Shown here one piece after another: positions 1-9,754 of a DNA stretch of 64,000 bases (its first letter is position 1; each line of letters begins with the position of its first letter). Both the position numbers and the translations under genes were made by a program. The stretch spans positions 4,464,001-4,528,000 of the forward strand of contig OY781040.1 in assembly GCA_963676095.1 (NCBI GenBank), read 5' to 3'. Source of the DNA: G963676095 sp963676095 (GTDB lineage: Bacteria; Bacteroidota; Bacteroidia; Bacteroidales; Prolixibacteraceae). The notes under the pieces are model-generated. The model was not told the DNA's origin. It saw nothing but the letters and a program-made list of their open reading frames with translations, and did no database searches.

Positions 1-242
1 AGGAACCTTGGTTGCTAATCAAGTATGTTTAATTTTCTGCGATAACAGGACCCTGGCAAACGATCATTTTAAGTTTGTATAACATTAATGTGCATGGCTT
101 TTTATCCAAAATACAGTAGTTTTGTACGCATTCCCCGGAGAAGATATGTAAAGCCTGCGATTGAGGGTTTTAATTTCCATTAAAAACGGTAATTGCCATT
201 AAGGAAGGTTCTCCGAGGAGGCTAAAAGTAATTTGAAAATAC
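1..242. other. Non-coding start of window upstream of lptG
   Basis: No convincing reading frame is visible here. A TAGTTTTG motif at 117-124 matches the Bacteroidota -7 box (TAnnTTTG), but it lies about 118 nt before the lptG start and lacks a well-placed TTTG -33 element. It would therefore imply an unusually long leader compared with other genes in the window. The true promoter of the permease gene may lie elsewhere or outside the window. Confidence 0.4.
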
Positions 243-1751
243 ATGAAACGACTGCATCAATTTGTGCTCAAGAGCTTCTTAGGTCCTTTCTTTTTGACCT
301 TTTTCATTTGCGTGTTCGTCCTGCTTATGCAATTCCTTTGGAAGTACATTGATGATCTGGTAGGAAAAGGACTGGAGTGGAATATCATTGTAGAATTGTT
401 GTTTTATGCTTCTTTGGCATTGTTTCCAATGGCTTTTCCTCTCGCTATGCTGCTTGCTTCAATTATGTCGTTTGGAAATCTGGGAGAGAACTATGAGTTG
501 CTGGCCATGAAGGCCTCTGGTATCTCCTTGTTCCGGATTATGAAGCCTTTGCTGATCCTTGCAATTTCTCTTAGCCTGTTTGCATTTTATTTTCAAAACA
601 ATATCCTTCCCAAAACCAATCTGAAGTTTATGGCTCTTATGGTGAGCGTGAAAAAGCAGAAGCCGGAGATGGTTATCAAGGAAGGAGTGTTCACAAACGA
701 TATAGACGGGTATAGCATCAAGGTTGACAAGAAAAGCAGGAACAACAACATGCTTTACGGGATCATGATCTATGATCACACCTCAAACATGGGGAATGTT
801 TCCGTAACGCTGGCTGATTCCGGATTTATGAAAATCTCGGAAGACAAGAAATTCATGGTTATGACCTTGTTCCACGGAGGGACTGACGAAGATCAGAACC
901 CAAATGAAAGGGGAAAGGTCAAAAGATATCCATTCCAGAGGACCAGCTTTGAGAAACAAATCGTTACTGTTCCTCTCCGGGGATTTGATTTTAAAAGGAC
1001 TGATGAGAATATGCTGAGAAGCGCATACCGGATGATGGATCTGTCACAGCTCGAGCATTCGGAGGACTCTCTTTACCTGAGTTATGAATATCGGGTCAGG
1101 CGGTTTGCTGTAAACATGAGGTATAATGAATACCTGAATAAATCAGTCGCACAGCTAAGCCAGCCGGTAGATTCGTTGAGAAGCTATCAAACTTTTCATT
1201 CGGATAGTGTTGTCGATTTTGAGAAGATATACAGCAAACTGGATCCCATAGTAAAGAATGAAATTTTTTCTTCTGCCTTGAGCCAGGCAAGAGGAAACAA
1301 GCAGATTATCGATCAGAACACTGCTGAGCTATATAATCTGAAGAAAAATCTAAACAAGTATTCGATGGAAAAACACAGGAAGTTTACATGGTCTTTCGCC
1401 TGTCTGATCTTTTTTTTCATAGGTGCACCGTTAGGAGCTATTATCAGGAAAGGGGGACTGGGAATGCCGGTCGTGGTATCTATACTGATGTTCATTTCCT
1501 ATTATATGATCTCCATTTTTGGAGAAAAATTTGCTCGTGAAGACATGTGGTCTATGTTTGATGGAATGTGGTTCTCTACTTTCTTGTTTTTGCCATTAGG
1601 ATTTTTCCTGACATACAAAGCTGCCAATGATTCTGGTCTTCTTAGTCTTGAGGTTTATCAACACCATCTTAAACGTTTCTTTGATTTTATTTTTCCAAGA
1701 AAAAACAAGATTGAAAGCAGCGATCATGAAGATTCTTCAATTAACCAATAA
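243..1751 (+). CDS. LptF/LptG family LPS export permease (YjgP/YjgQ)
   Basis: This is an inner-membrane permease of the LptF/LptG family, which works with the LptB ATPase to extract lipopolysaccharide from the inner membrane and pass it towards LptC/LptA. The protein is 502 residues. Three hydrophobic segments lie near the N-terminus (about residues 12-33, 50-75 and 100-118) and three near the C-terminus (about 380-460), separated by a large soluble periplasmic domain. This is the family topology. The middle domain is longer than the roughly 360-residue proteobacterial proteins, which is common in Bacteroidota. A second permease is not seen in the window, so I cannot say whether it is LptF or LptG. 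The downstream glycosyltransferase overlaps its 3' end, suggesting co-transcription. Confidence 0.85.
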   Translation: MKRLHQFVLKSFLGPFFLTFFICVFVLLMQFLWKYIDDLVGKGLEWNIIVELLFYASLALFPMAFPLAMLLASIMSFGNLGENYELLAMKASGISLFRIMKPLLILAISLSLFAFYFQNNILPKTNLKFMALMVSVKKQKPEMVIKEGVFTNDIDGYSIKVDKKSRNNNMLYGIMIYDHTSNMGNVSVTLADSGFMKISEDKKFMVMTLFHGGTDEDQNPNERGKVKRYPFQRTSFEKQIVTVPLRGFDFKRTDENMLRSAYRMMDLSQLEHSEDSLYLSYEYRVRRFAVNMRYNEYLNKSVAQLSQPVDSLRSYQTFHSDSVVDFEKIYSKLDPIVKNEIFSSALSQARGNKQIIDQNTAELYNLKKNLNKYSMEKHRKFTWSFACLIFFFIGAPLGAIIRKGGLGMPVVVSILMFISYYMISIFGEKFAREDMWSMFDGMWFSTFLFLPLGFFLTYKAANDSGLLSLEVYQHHLKRFFDFIFPRKNKIESSDHEDSSINQ

Positions 1752-2970
1752 AGTTCCCTGGCCTCCGAAAGATGGTGGAACAATTGCAGCATTTACCCTT
1801 TCAAAGGGGTTCTTCCTGAATGGACATCAGGTTACTGTTTTGGCTATGAATACGGAAGAGAAACATTTTGAATCTGGAATAATCCCGGAACATTTGACAG
1901 CGGAAATAAATTTTGTTGTCGTAGATATGCCTTTTCGAGACAAAGCCTGGTCAGTATGGTCAAATCTTATTTTTTCAAGGCTCCCTTATCATGCCAGACG
2001 GTTTATTAATGAAGAGTATGGTTTGGCACTTATCCGGCTGCTGAAGGAGAATGTGTTTGATGTGATTCAGTTGGAAGGTCTTTATCTTTGCCCCTATATT
2101 GCATTGATACGGAGGTATAGTAAGGCTGTGATATCTTATCGGGTTCACAATATTGAGCATGAGATTGAACAACATAATGCAACGCTGAGCGGAGGTTTGA
2201 GTGCCTTTTTCGGGATGGTAGAGGCCAAACGGCTGAAAAAATTTGAACTTGGTTTTTTAAATGAATATGATGTGCTGGTTTCAATCACCGAGCGGGACGG
2301 AGTGATCTGGGATAAACTTGGGAACACGAAACCACGGCATACTTCCCGTACTGGAATTGACCTGTCAACACTCATTCCTACGGCAAAAGAACTTGAATAT
2401 CCGTCTCTTTTTCATATTGGAGCACTGGATTGGCCCCCGAACCAGGAGGGATTGATTTGGTTTTTCAACCATTGCTGGTCAGACATCAGGCGGAAGTATC
2501 CGGATTTGAGATTCTATATCGCAGGGAGAAATGCCCCCGCATGGTTGGAATCGAGGTTTCATACTGAAAATATTGATTTTGTAGGAGAGGTTGAAGATGC
2601 TTACCGTTTTATGTGTTCGAAGGCCATAATGGTTGTACCTGTTTTGTCAGGTAGTGGAATCAGGATCAAGATAATCGAGGGAATGGCCCTGGGGAAGGCT
2701 GTCGTGAGTACTACCGTGGGATGCGAAGGGATTCCTGTCATTGACCATGAGAATATCCTGATTGCTGATACCCCGGAAGCCTTTGCGAAAGCTGTTGACG
2801 AACTTGTTTCAAACAGGGCACTTTTCGATAAGTTATGCAAGACCTCTGTTGATTTTATCCGTGAAAAATTCGATAACCTGGCAATTGTTGGTTCTCTTGT
2901 CCGGTTTTATGAAACTCTTCTTGGAAGGCCGAATCCAAAGACGATTGAGGGTAAAGAAACAACATTATAA
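1726..2970 (+). CDS. Glycosyltransferase, GT4/GT1 family (GT-B fold)
   Basis: This is a probable sugar transferase of the GT-B superfamily, likely acting on cell-surface polysaccharide or LPS; donor and acceptor are unknown. The start was placed at the ATG at 1726, giving 414 residues. The protein then begins MKILQLTNKVPWPPKDGG, the usual first beta-strand and glycine loop of the family, and the longer open frame upstream only reads through lptG. The C-terminal donor-binding half carries the GSGIRIKIIEGMALGKAVVST stretch, a typical GT4 nucleotide-sugar site with the conserved Glu. The gene overlaps lptG by 26 bases, so translational coupling is plausible. It converges on otsAB, and both stop codons lie inside one hairpin. 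Confidence 0.8.
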   Translation: MKILQLTNKVPWPPKDGGTIAAFTLSKGFFLNGHQVTVLAMNTEEKHFESGIIPEHLTAEINFVVVDMPFRDKAWSVWSNLIFSRLPYHARRFINEEYGLALIRLLKENVFDVIQLEGLYLCPYIALIRRYSKAVISYRVHNIEHEIEQHNATLSGGLSAFFGMVEAKRLKKFELGFLNEYDVLVSITERDGVIWDKLGNTKPRHTSRTGIDLSTLIPTAKELEYPSLFHIGALDWPPNQEGLIWFFNHCWSDIRRKYPDLRFYIAGRNAPAWLESRFHTENIDFVGEVEDAYRFMCSKAIMVVPVLSGSGIRIKIIEGMALGKAVVSTTVGCEGIPVIDHENILIADTPEAFAKAVDELVSNRALFDKLCKTSVDFIREKFDNLAIVGSLVRFYETLLGRPNPKTIEGKETTL

Positions 2971-3000
2971 ACCGGACAACGGTACTCTGATCCCGGTTTA
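2968..3000. terminator. Hairpin shared by two convergent genes
   Basis: An 8-bp perfect inverted repeat, TAAACCGG (2968-2975) and CCGGTTTA (2993-3000), encloses a 17-nt loop. The stop codons of the glycosyltransferase (plus) and the trehalose enzyme (minus) are the outer ends of the two arms. It may serve as a compact bidirectional terminator, though no long U-tract follows. Confidence 0.4.
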
Positions 3001-5208
3001 TTCTTCTGAAAGATCACTTAGCAGGGCCCTGACTGAAGCAACCGATTCAACCTTGTAGGCTGCGGCAGTATTTTTCAGTCCTACTTTTATGGTTATGGCC
3101 CACTCCGGCAATTCCCTGAACATGTACTCATCCGTCCAGTCGTCGCCTATGGCCAGGATGCAGTCAAATTTTTGGTCTTTCAGGAATCTTCGGGCAGCAG
3201 CACCTTTATTAATTCCACCGGCTTTGACTTCTATTACTTTATTCCCTTCCATGATTTCCAGATTATGGTTGGCAATCATGTTTCTCAACCCGTCTTTCAG
3301 ATCGTTTGCCCTCAATTCTCCCTGCTCAGGTTCCGCTTTTCTGTAGTGCCATACAAGCGAATAATTTTTTTCTTCGATAAAAGTGCCAGGAGTACGGTCC
3401 ACATAGGTTTCCAGGAGCGGACGGATGTCGGGTTTCCAGTTGCTGTTGATGTTTTCAATCATTTGCCAGTCGCCATCGTATTTTTTCAGCCAGACACCAT
3501 GTTCCGCAATCAGGTTGATGCGATGTCCATTGAGCCATTTTTCTAAAGTATCCCTGTCACGGCCACTAATTATAGTGATGTTGTTCCGTTCATCCTTTTC
3601 AAGGTTTTGAAGTAACATATGGAGTTCCTGGTCCGGTTTGGCAGCCTGGGGATCGTTCCGGAATCCAACGAGTGTCCCGTCGTAATCCAGAAATATGGCT
3701 CTTTTGGGGGCTGTTTTAAACTGATTGACAATTTCTTCTTTGAGGGACGATGTGATTCTTTTGGCAAGAAATTTATGCTGGATCTTTTCAATTTTGCCAA
3801 GCGCCTTTACAAATTCTCCTGCCCATTTGAATACGTCGTAACGACTAATCCGTTGCTGGAGGAACTCCATTCGTTCCCGTTGTTCTTCGACAGGCATGGT
3901 TAGTGCCTGGTAGATTGCCTCAGCTATTTCCGATTCGTTATTTGGGTTAATTACAAGTGCTTCACCCATTTCTTTGGCAACTCCTGCCATTTCGCTGATG
4001 ATCATTACCCCTGATTGGTTTACCCTTGATGCAATGTATTCTTTGGCTACCAGGTTCATGCCGTCCCGGACAGGGGTTATCAGTGCTACATCCGAGGAAC
4101 TGTAAAGTTCGATCAGGTTTTCGAAGGGTAACGTCCGGTAGAAATACCAGATAGGAGTGTAATTAATTCCTCCGTAAAGTCCGTTGATTCTTCCGACCAG
4201 TTCGTCAATCTCGCTTTTCAGAAGTTTATATTGCTCGACTTCGCTGCGCGAGGGTACAACCAACAGAATGAGGGTAACATGGTTCCTGAATTCAGGATGT
4301 CGCTCCAGAAAAATTTCGAATGATCTTAACCGGTTCGGGATTCCTTTTGTATAATCCAACCGGTCTATGGAAAGGATCAACTTACGCTCCGGGGACACCA
4401 GAAAGTATTTTTCAAGTTCCCTGTGCAGTTCCGATTTTTCCTGAAGAGATTTTTGAAAAACTTTCCTGGCCATTTGGTTAAACTTGGAATAATCGATACC
4501 CATGGGAAAAGCATCTCCCATTATAATCCGGTCTTCAAGGTGAATCTGATTGAACGAAACCTCATAGCCGAATAAACGCCTGACCGAACTGAGAAAGTGC
4601 CTTTCATAGTCATAAGTATGAAAGCCGATCAGATCTGAACCCAACAATCCTTTTATCAATTCCTTGCGCCAGGGCAGGATGCGAAAGACTTCGTAAGAAG
4701 GAAACGGGATATGAAGGAAGAACCCGATTGTTACTCCCGGCATTCTTGATTTGATCATTTCCGGAACAAGCAATAACTGATAATCATGAATCCACACCAA
4801 ATCTCCTTCTTCGAGTATTTCCAATGTTTTTTCTGCAAACATGAGATTCACTTTTTGGTAAGCTTCCCAGTATGCAGGGTTGTATTCTATAAATTGCGCG
4901 AAATAGTGGAATAATGGCCATATTATATTATTGCTGAAACCTTCGTAGTACAGGTTTATTTCTTCCTTGGACAAGTGTACCGCAAGACAGCTTTCGTCTT
5001 CCAGTTTCTCGTTTATTGTTTCTAAGTCTCCGTCGGAAAGGTCGTCACTGGCTATACCCGACCATCCAATCCATTTTCCTCCATACTCTTTGTAAATTGA
5101 TTTCATCCCTGTGGCCAATCCCCCGACACTGGGTACCAGGCTCAGTTTATTTTCTTCTTTTTTTATGCTGACAGGAAGACGGTTCGAAACAATATGTATT
5201 TTTCTCAT
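2998..5208 (-). CDS. otsAB: Bifunctional trehalose-6-phosphate synthase/phosphatase
   Basis: This fusion makes trehalose from UDP-glucose and glucose-6-phosphate via trehalose-6-phosphate. The N-terminal ~470 residues are a GT20 OtsA domain, with the HIVSNRLPVS start, the VWIHDYQLLLVPEM segment and SIDRLDYTKGIPNRL. The C-terminal ~240 residues are a HAD-type OtsB phosphatase with the nucleophile motif LDYDGTLVGF and the late acidic motif GDDWTDEYMF. The start was set at the ATG at 5208 because the family begins MRKIHIVSNRLP; an in-frame ATG 15 codons upstream only adds unrelated residues. The length of 736 residues is normal for such fusions. It is divergent from a GH15 hydrolase across about 400 bp, a pairing that suggests joint control of trehalose or glucan turnover. 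Confidence 0.92.
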   Translation of the reverse strand: MRKIHIVSNRLPVSIKKEENKLSLVPSVGGLATGMKSIYKEYGGKWIGWSGIASDDLSDGDLETINEKLEDESCLAVHLSKEEINLYYEGFSNNIIWPLFHYFAQFIEYNPAYWEAYQKVNLMFAEKTLEILEEGDLVWIHDYQLLLVPEMIKSRMPGVTIGFFLHIPFPSYEVFRILPWRKELIKGLLGSDLIGFHTYDYERHFLSSVRRLFGYEVSFNQIHLEDRIIMGDAFPMGIDYSKFNQMARKVFQKSLQEKSELHRELEKYFLVSPERKLILSIDRLDYTKGIPNRLRSFEIFLERHPEFRNHVTLILLVVPSRSEVEQYKLLKSEIDELVGRINGLYGGINYTPIWYFYRTLPFENLIELYSSSDVALITPVRDGMNLVAKEYIASRVNQSGVMIISEMAGVAKEMGEALVINPNNESEIAEAIYQALTMPVEEQRERMEFLQQRISRYDVFKWAGEFVKALGKIEKIQHKFLAKRITSSLKEEIVNQFKTAPKRAIFLDYDGTLVGFRNDPQAAKPDQELHMLLQNLEKDERNNITIISGRDRDTLEKWLNGHRINLIAEHGVWLKKYDGDWQMIENINSNWKPDIRPLLETYVDRTPGTFIEEKNYSLVWHYRKAEPEQGELRANDLKDGLRNMIANHNLEIMEGNKVIEVKAGGINKGAAARRFLKDQKFDCILAIGDDWTDEYMFRELPEWAITIKVGLKNTAAAYKVESVASVRALLSDLSEE

Positions 5209-5613
5209 GTTTTTATGTTTTATTTTTATTAATTGTATCTCTGAATTTATCATGTCTCTTTTGTTTTATTGACATGATAATCAGTTCTTTGTTTTTTGAA
5301 ACAGCCAGATACTCTACATCTGGTTACGGGTAGATATTTACAGATATTTCCTACATTTAGGGTTTCTTTAGACTAAAGAATTAACTGTTGTTGTTTAAAG
5401 ACACCGAAACCAAAAGAATAACAGAAGCGGCATTAAGTTAGTTTAATTTTTTTGTTTGACAAAATGGATCAGGTCATTTGACCAGGGAACAGGATAGTCG
5501 GTAATATATTTCGAACATGATCATAATAGAAACGTTAAATACCTGATGACCCATTATAAAACAGGGCTTGTTTTGCCAATGTTGAAAATAAACATAAAAG
5601 AAAAACTTCATTT
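5209..5613. other. Divergent promoter region, otsAB / GH15
   Basis: About 400 bp with no gene, holding the promoters of both flanking genes. It contains a perfect palindrome, GGTCATTTGACC (5472-5483), and a TATATTTC at 5505-5512 that resembles the -7 box but is not an exact match. Its distance from the palindrome would let a repressor or activator act on the GH15 gene. The rest is AT-rich, with nothing else I can name. Confidence 0.4.
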
Positions 5614-7422
5614 ATGAGGAACTTAAATTACGGGGTAATTGGAAATTGCAGGAGCGCAGCTCTGATTTCGGAGCAAGGTGCTATTGAATGGATGTGTCTT
5701 CCACAATTCGATTCGTCATCTGTTTTTGCAAAAATTTTGGATGAAAATAAAGGGGGTAGCTTTGAGGTTCTCCCAAAATATTTACAGGAAACGTATCAGT
5801 TTTATATTCCCAGGACCAATATTCTGGTTACCCGTTTTATTTGTGGTGACGGTGTTTTTGAAATTCATGACTTTATGCCCAGGTACCGTGATGCAGAAAC
5901 AGGGACTTATTATATACCGCCTGATGTGATCAGGTATTTCAAGCATATTTCGGGCGAGCCTGAGATCATAATCCAATATATGCCTCAGTTGGAATACGCC
6001 CGCTACCCGACAAAGAATGTAATTGAAGGTTCTTACATTAAGTCGATCACGGAACGTGGCCCTTACGATTCCCTTTATTTTTATTCAAGTTTTTCACTGG
6101 AAGCAATATTGGACAGAAAACCCATACAGGTTGAAGAAGATGCATTTTGCCTGATTAGTTATAACCAGAAACTTTTACCTCAGGATGTAAGAAGGGAAAA
6201 GCTAAAACTTGAAAGAACCAAAGTGTATTGGCTTAACTGGGCGGAGAGGACAACCTCCTTTAAAAGATATGATGAATCCATAATCAGAAGCGCGTTAACT
6301 CTTAAGATGCTGAGTTTTGATAAAAGCGGCGCAATCCTGGCGGCATTGACCACTTCTCTTCCTGAAGCTATAGGAGAAGAACGGAACTGGGATTATCGCT
6401 TTTGCTGGATCCGTGATGCTTCAATGGTCGTAAAAATAATGACTACCCTTGGACATTACCGGATGGCAAAGAGATATTTGAATTTTATCATGGATGTTCT
6501 GCCTGAAAAAGACGAAAAGATGCAGATCATGTATGGTATCCGTGGTGAGAAAAAACTGGCGGAATTCGAACTTCCGCATTTATCGGGATATGAAAATTCG
6601 TTTCCGGTAAGAATAGGTAATGCGGCCTACCGGCAAAAGCAAAATGACATTTACGGTATTTTGATGGATGTTATCTTCCAGCATTTTGATCTTTATTCGG
6701 TCAGTCTTGAATACAGCGAAGAACTATGGACAATTGTAAGGCATATCGTCAAGGTTGTCGAATTAAACTGGAAAAAACCCGACAGGGGGATCTGGGAAAT
6801 CAGAAGCGAGAACAAGCACTTTACATTCAGCAAAGTGCTTTGTTGGGTGGCTGTTGACAGGGCTGTAAAGATTGCTGCACTACTTAAGCGGGAAATGTAT
6901 CTGAAACCCTGGAGTCAATTACGTGACCGTATGAAAGATGACATTTATAAAAATGCATGGTCAGAAAACAAAAAAGCGTTTACCCAGTCATATGGCTCGG
7001 AAGATCTTGATGCTTCTGTCCTTTTGATGGAATATTATGGTTTTATCTCAGCTAATGACCAACAGTTTGTCGATACCGTCCTGGCAATACAGAAACACCT
7101 GGAGTATAATGGATTGATGTTTCGATACAGGAACCAGGACGACTTCGGCGTGCCTAAATCTGCCTTTACGATCTGCTCCTTTTGGTTGATCGATAGCCTA
7201 TATAAAATCGGTCATAAAAAAGAGGCACTTGAAAAGTTTCATACATTACTTGGCTATTCAAATCATTTGGGGCTTTTCAGTGAAGATCTCGAATTCGATA
7301 CCAAAAGGATGCTGGGTAATTTTCCGCAGGCTTATTCACACCTGGCACTTATACAAACGGCAATTACAATATCTAACGGGGAAATTACTGAAGAAGAGAA
7401 GATCAAGGATTTTCTTCATTGA
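5614..7422 (+). CDS. Glycoside hydrolase family 15 protein (glucoamylase/trehalase type)
   Basis: This is a soluble (alpha/alpha)6-barrel hydrolase of family GH15, whose members release glucose from alpha-glucans or hydrolyse trehalose. The protein is 602 residues, the usual size for the intracellular form, with no signal peptide. It starts with the typical NYGVIGNCRSAALIS block, where most homologues read IGDCRTAAL. The sugar-binding motif RNWDYRFCWIRDAS lies near residue 260. A late FTICSFWLIDSLYKIG block, around residue 515, belongs to the C-terminal part of the catalytic domain. The divergent otsAB gene makes trehalose or a glucan-related disaccharide a sensible substrate, but sequence alone does not separate trehalase from glucoamylase. 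Confidence 0.85.
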   Translation: MRNLNYGVIGNCRSAALISEQGAIEWMCLPQFDSSSVFAKILDENKGGSFEVLPKYLQETYQFYIPRTNILVTRFICGDGVFEIHDFMPRYRDAETGTYYIPPDVIRYFKHISGEPEIIIQYMPQLEYARYPTKNVIEGSYIKSITERGPYDSLYFYSSFSLEAILDRKPIQVEEDAFCLISYNQKLLPQDVRREKLKLERTKVYWLNWAERTTSFKRYDESIIRSALTLKMLSFDKSGAILAALTTSLPEAIGEERNWDYRFCWIRDASMVVKIMTTLGHYRMAKRYLNFIMDVLPEKDEKMQIMYGIRGEKKLAEFELPHLSGYENSFPVRIGNAAYRQKQNDIYGILMDVIFQHFDLYSVSLEYSEELWTIVRHIVKVVELNWKKPDRGIWEIRSENKHFTFSKVLCWVAVDRAVKIAALLKREMYLKPWSQLRDRMKDDIYKNAWSENKKAFTQSYGSEDLDASVLLMEYYGFISANDQQFVDTVLAIQKHLEYNGLMFRYRNQDDFGVPKSAFTICSFWLIDSLYKIGHKKEALEKFHTLLGYSNHLGLFSEDLEFDTKRMLGNFPQAYSHLALIQTAITISNGEITEEEKIKDFLH

Positions 7423-7510
7423 AAAGGGGCTTCATGGGCCTTTTCATATCTTTTCAGGTAACAGTGTTGATCCTGATGGCTTTTCAGACGATGCCGTTTG
7501 GCAAATAATA

Positions 7511-7550
7511 AATCCGCTATAGCCACAAAGCATATAGCGGATTTTATTTT
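7511..7550. terminator. Intrinsic terminator between GH15 and dnaK
   Basis: An 11-bp perfect stem, AATCCGCTATA (7511-7521) with TATAGCGGATT (7533-7543), has an 11-nt loop and is followed by a T-rich tail on the plus strand. It ends the GH15 transcript. The left flank is A-rich enough that it may also stop dnaK transcription on the minus strand. Confidence 0.75.
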
Positions 7551-7577
7551 AAACTATTGTTTGTCTATGGCAAACTA

Positions 7578-9497
7578 TTATTTCACTTCTTCAAAATCAA
7601 CATCGGTTACTTCCCCGTCCTGACCGGATGTTTTACCGCTGTTTCCCTTAGGCCCTGCATCAGGTCCGGGCTGTGCATTGCCTTGGCCTTGTTGTGCCTG
7701 TGCATTATACATTTCCTGCGATGCTGCCTGGAAAACCTGGTTTAATTCAGCAGTTGCAGCATCAATGCCTGCAATGTCCTGGTTTTTATGGGCATTTTTC
7801 AGCTTGTCCAGGGCTGCCTCAATCGGGCCTTTTTTATCAGCAGGAAGTTTGTCCCCGAATTCCTTCAATTGTTTCTCAGTCTGGAAGATCAGGCTATCCG
7901 CCTGGTTCAGCTTATCAATCCTTTCTTTTGCAGCCTTATCAGCTTCTGCATTGGCCGCAGCCTCATCACGCATACGTTTGATTTCATCATCGCTTAAGCC
8001 AGATGAAGCTTCGATCCGGATTGACTGAGATTTGCCTGTCGCTTTATCTTTTGCGCTAACATGCAGGATACCGTTTGCATCGATGTCGAATGCAACCTCA
8101 ATCTGGGGAACGCCGCGAGGGGCAGGTGGCAGGCCATCCAAATGGAACCGTCCGATTGTTTTATTGCCTGCAGCCATTGGCCGTTCGCCCTGCAGTACAT
8201 GAATTTCAACAGAAGGCTGATTGTCTGCTGCTGTCGTAAAAGTTTCTGCCTTTTTAGTTGGGATTGTTGTGTTGGCTTCGATCAGTTTGGTCATCACACC
8301 CCCCATGGTTTCAATCCCCAACGAAAGCGGGGTAACATCGAGCAGAAGCACATCTTTTACTTCTCCGGTTAGCACACCGCCCTGGATTGCAGCCCCAACA
8401 GCCACTACTTCATCAGGGTTTACACCTTTTGAAGGAGTTTTGCCAAAGAACTGCTGTACTTTTTCCTGGATAGCTGGGATACGCGTTGATCCACCAACCA
8501 GGATTACTTCATCGATGTCGCTGGCGCTCATGCCTGCATTTTTCAAGGCTTTACGGCATGGTTCCATCGTAGCATTGATCAACGAGTCGGTTAACTGTTC
8601 GAATTTCGCTCTTGTCAATGTTTTTACCATGTGTTTCGGAATTCCATTAACCGGCATAATGTACGGCAGGTTGATCTCTGTTTGTGTTGAACTTGACAGT
8701 TCGATCTTTGCTTTTTCTGCTGCCTCTTTTAACCGTTGCAGGGCCATCGGGTCTTTACGAAGATCGATACCTTCGTCTTTCCTGAATTCATCAGCCAGCC
8801 AGTCTATGATCATCTGGTCAAAATCGTCACCACCCAGGTGAGTATCCCCATCGGTCGATTTTACTTCGAATACGCCGTCTCCCAATTCAAGGATCGAGAT
8901 ATCAAACGTACCTCCGCCAAGGTCAAAAACAGCAACTTTCATATCCTTATGCATCTTGTCGAGCCCATAAGCCAGAGATGCGGCAGTTGGTTCATTAATG
9001 ATACGACGTACTGTCAGTCCTGCAATTTCACCTGCTTCTTTAGTTGCCTGGCGTTGTGAATCGTTAAAGTAGGCAGGTACCGTGATAACGGCTTCTGTAA
9101 CTTCTTGTCCCAGGTAATCTTCAGCAGTTTTCTTCATTTTCTGAAGGATCATTGCTGAAATTTCCTGTGGAGAATATTTTCTGTCGTCAATTTGTACACG
9201 AGGAGTATTATTGTCACCTTGAACAACCTGATAAGGAACGCGTGCTACTTCTTTCCCGACCTGAGCATAAGTTTCTCCCATAAAACGCTTAATGGAGAAA
9301 ACCGTTTTATGAGGATTCGTGATTGCCTGGCGTTTAGCCGGGTCTCCGATTTTGCGTTCTCCGTTTTCAACGAATGCTACAACAGATGGAGTTGTACGCT
9401 TTCCCTCACTGTTTGGAATTACAACTGGCTCGTTACCCTCCATGACGGCAACACATGAGTTTGTTGTACCTAAGTCTATTCCAATTATTTTTCCCAT
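7578..9497 (-). CDS. dnaK: Molecular chaperone DnaK (Hsp70)
   Basis: DnaK is an ATP-dependent cytoplasmic chaperone that binds exposed hydrophobic segments and cycles with DnaJ and GrpE. The 639-residue protein has all Hsp70 signatures: IIGIDLGTTNSCVAVMEG at the N-terminus, VFDLGGGTFDISIL near residue 195, and VILVGGSTRIPAIQEKVQ near residue 340. The substrate-binding domain follows, then a helical lid and a Gln/Gly-rich tail ending EVTDVDFEEVK, the bacterial form of the acidic terminus. The gene stands alone here; grpE and dnaJ are not in the window. No CIRCE element is evident upstream of the start. Confidence 0.98.
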   Translation of the reverse strand: MGKIIGIDLGTTNSCVAVMEGNEPVVIPNSEGKRTTPSVVAFVENGERKIGDPAKRQAITNPHKTVFSIKRFMGETYAQVGKEVARVPYQVVQGDNNTPRVQIDDRKYSPQEISAMILQKMKKTAEDYLGQEVTEAVITVPAYFNDSQRQATKEAGEIAGLTVRRIINEPTAASLAYGLDKMHKDMKVAVFDLGGGTFDISILELGDGVFEVKSTDGDTHLGGDDFDQMIIDWLADEFRKDEGIDLRKDPMALQRLKEAAEKAKIELSSSTQTEINLPYIMPVNGIPKHMVKTLTRAKFEQLTDSLINATMEPCRKALKNAGMSASDIDEVILVGGSTRIPAIQEKVQQFFGKTPSKGVNPDEVVAVGAAIQGGVLTGEVKDVLLLDVTPLSLGIETMGGVMTKLIEANTTIPTKKAETFTTAADNQPSVEIHVLQGERPMAAGNKTIGRFHLDGLPPAPRGVPQIEVAFDIDANGILHVSAKDKATGKSQSIRIEASSGLSDDEIKRMRDEAAANAEADKAAKERIDKLNQADSLIFQTEKQLKEFGDKLPADKKGPIEAALDKLKNAHKNQDIAGIDAATAELNQVFQAASQEMYNAQAQQGQGNAQPGPDAGPKGNSGKTSGQDGEVTDVDFEEVK

Positions 9498-9726
9498 TTT
9501 TATCTGTGTTTTTTAATTATTTCTAATTGAATTTTAAAAATTCATGAACGTGAAAGATCAATCATTATGCCAAGAAATATTCGGTCATTTCATGTGAAAT
9601 AATGGCACAATATAAATAATGTCTGTTTTTTCTTACTGACACGTTTGGTGACAAAAAGACAGCATAAATCGATACGGGGTCCAGTTAATCTCACCTCTGA
9701 TAGGACCATTCCTAATTCATAAATCC

Positions 9727-9734
9727 TATCTTTG
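9727..9734 (+). promoter_or_regulatory. -7 promoter box of panB
   Basis: TATCTTTG matches the Bacteroidota -7 consensus TAnnTTTG and sits 20 nt before the panB ATG. No clear TTTG -33 element is at the expected spacing. Confidence 0.5.
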
Positions 9735-9754
9735 TAGCGAGAAAGTAAATTATT

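Noticed and set aside
8221..8841. 206-codon plus-strand frame opposite dnaK
   Set aside because: It is the antisense shadow of the highly conserved dnaK gene, with no domain and a Ser/Thr/Pro-biased composition expected from the opposite strand.
9498..9754. CIRCE operator or heat-shock element upstream of dnaK
   Set aside because: No TTAGCACTC-N9-GAGTGCTAA-like inverted repeat is visible.
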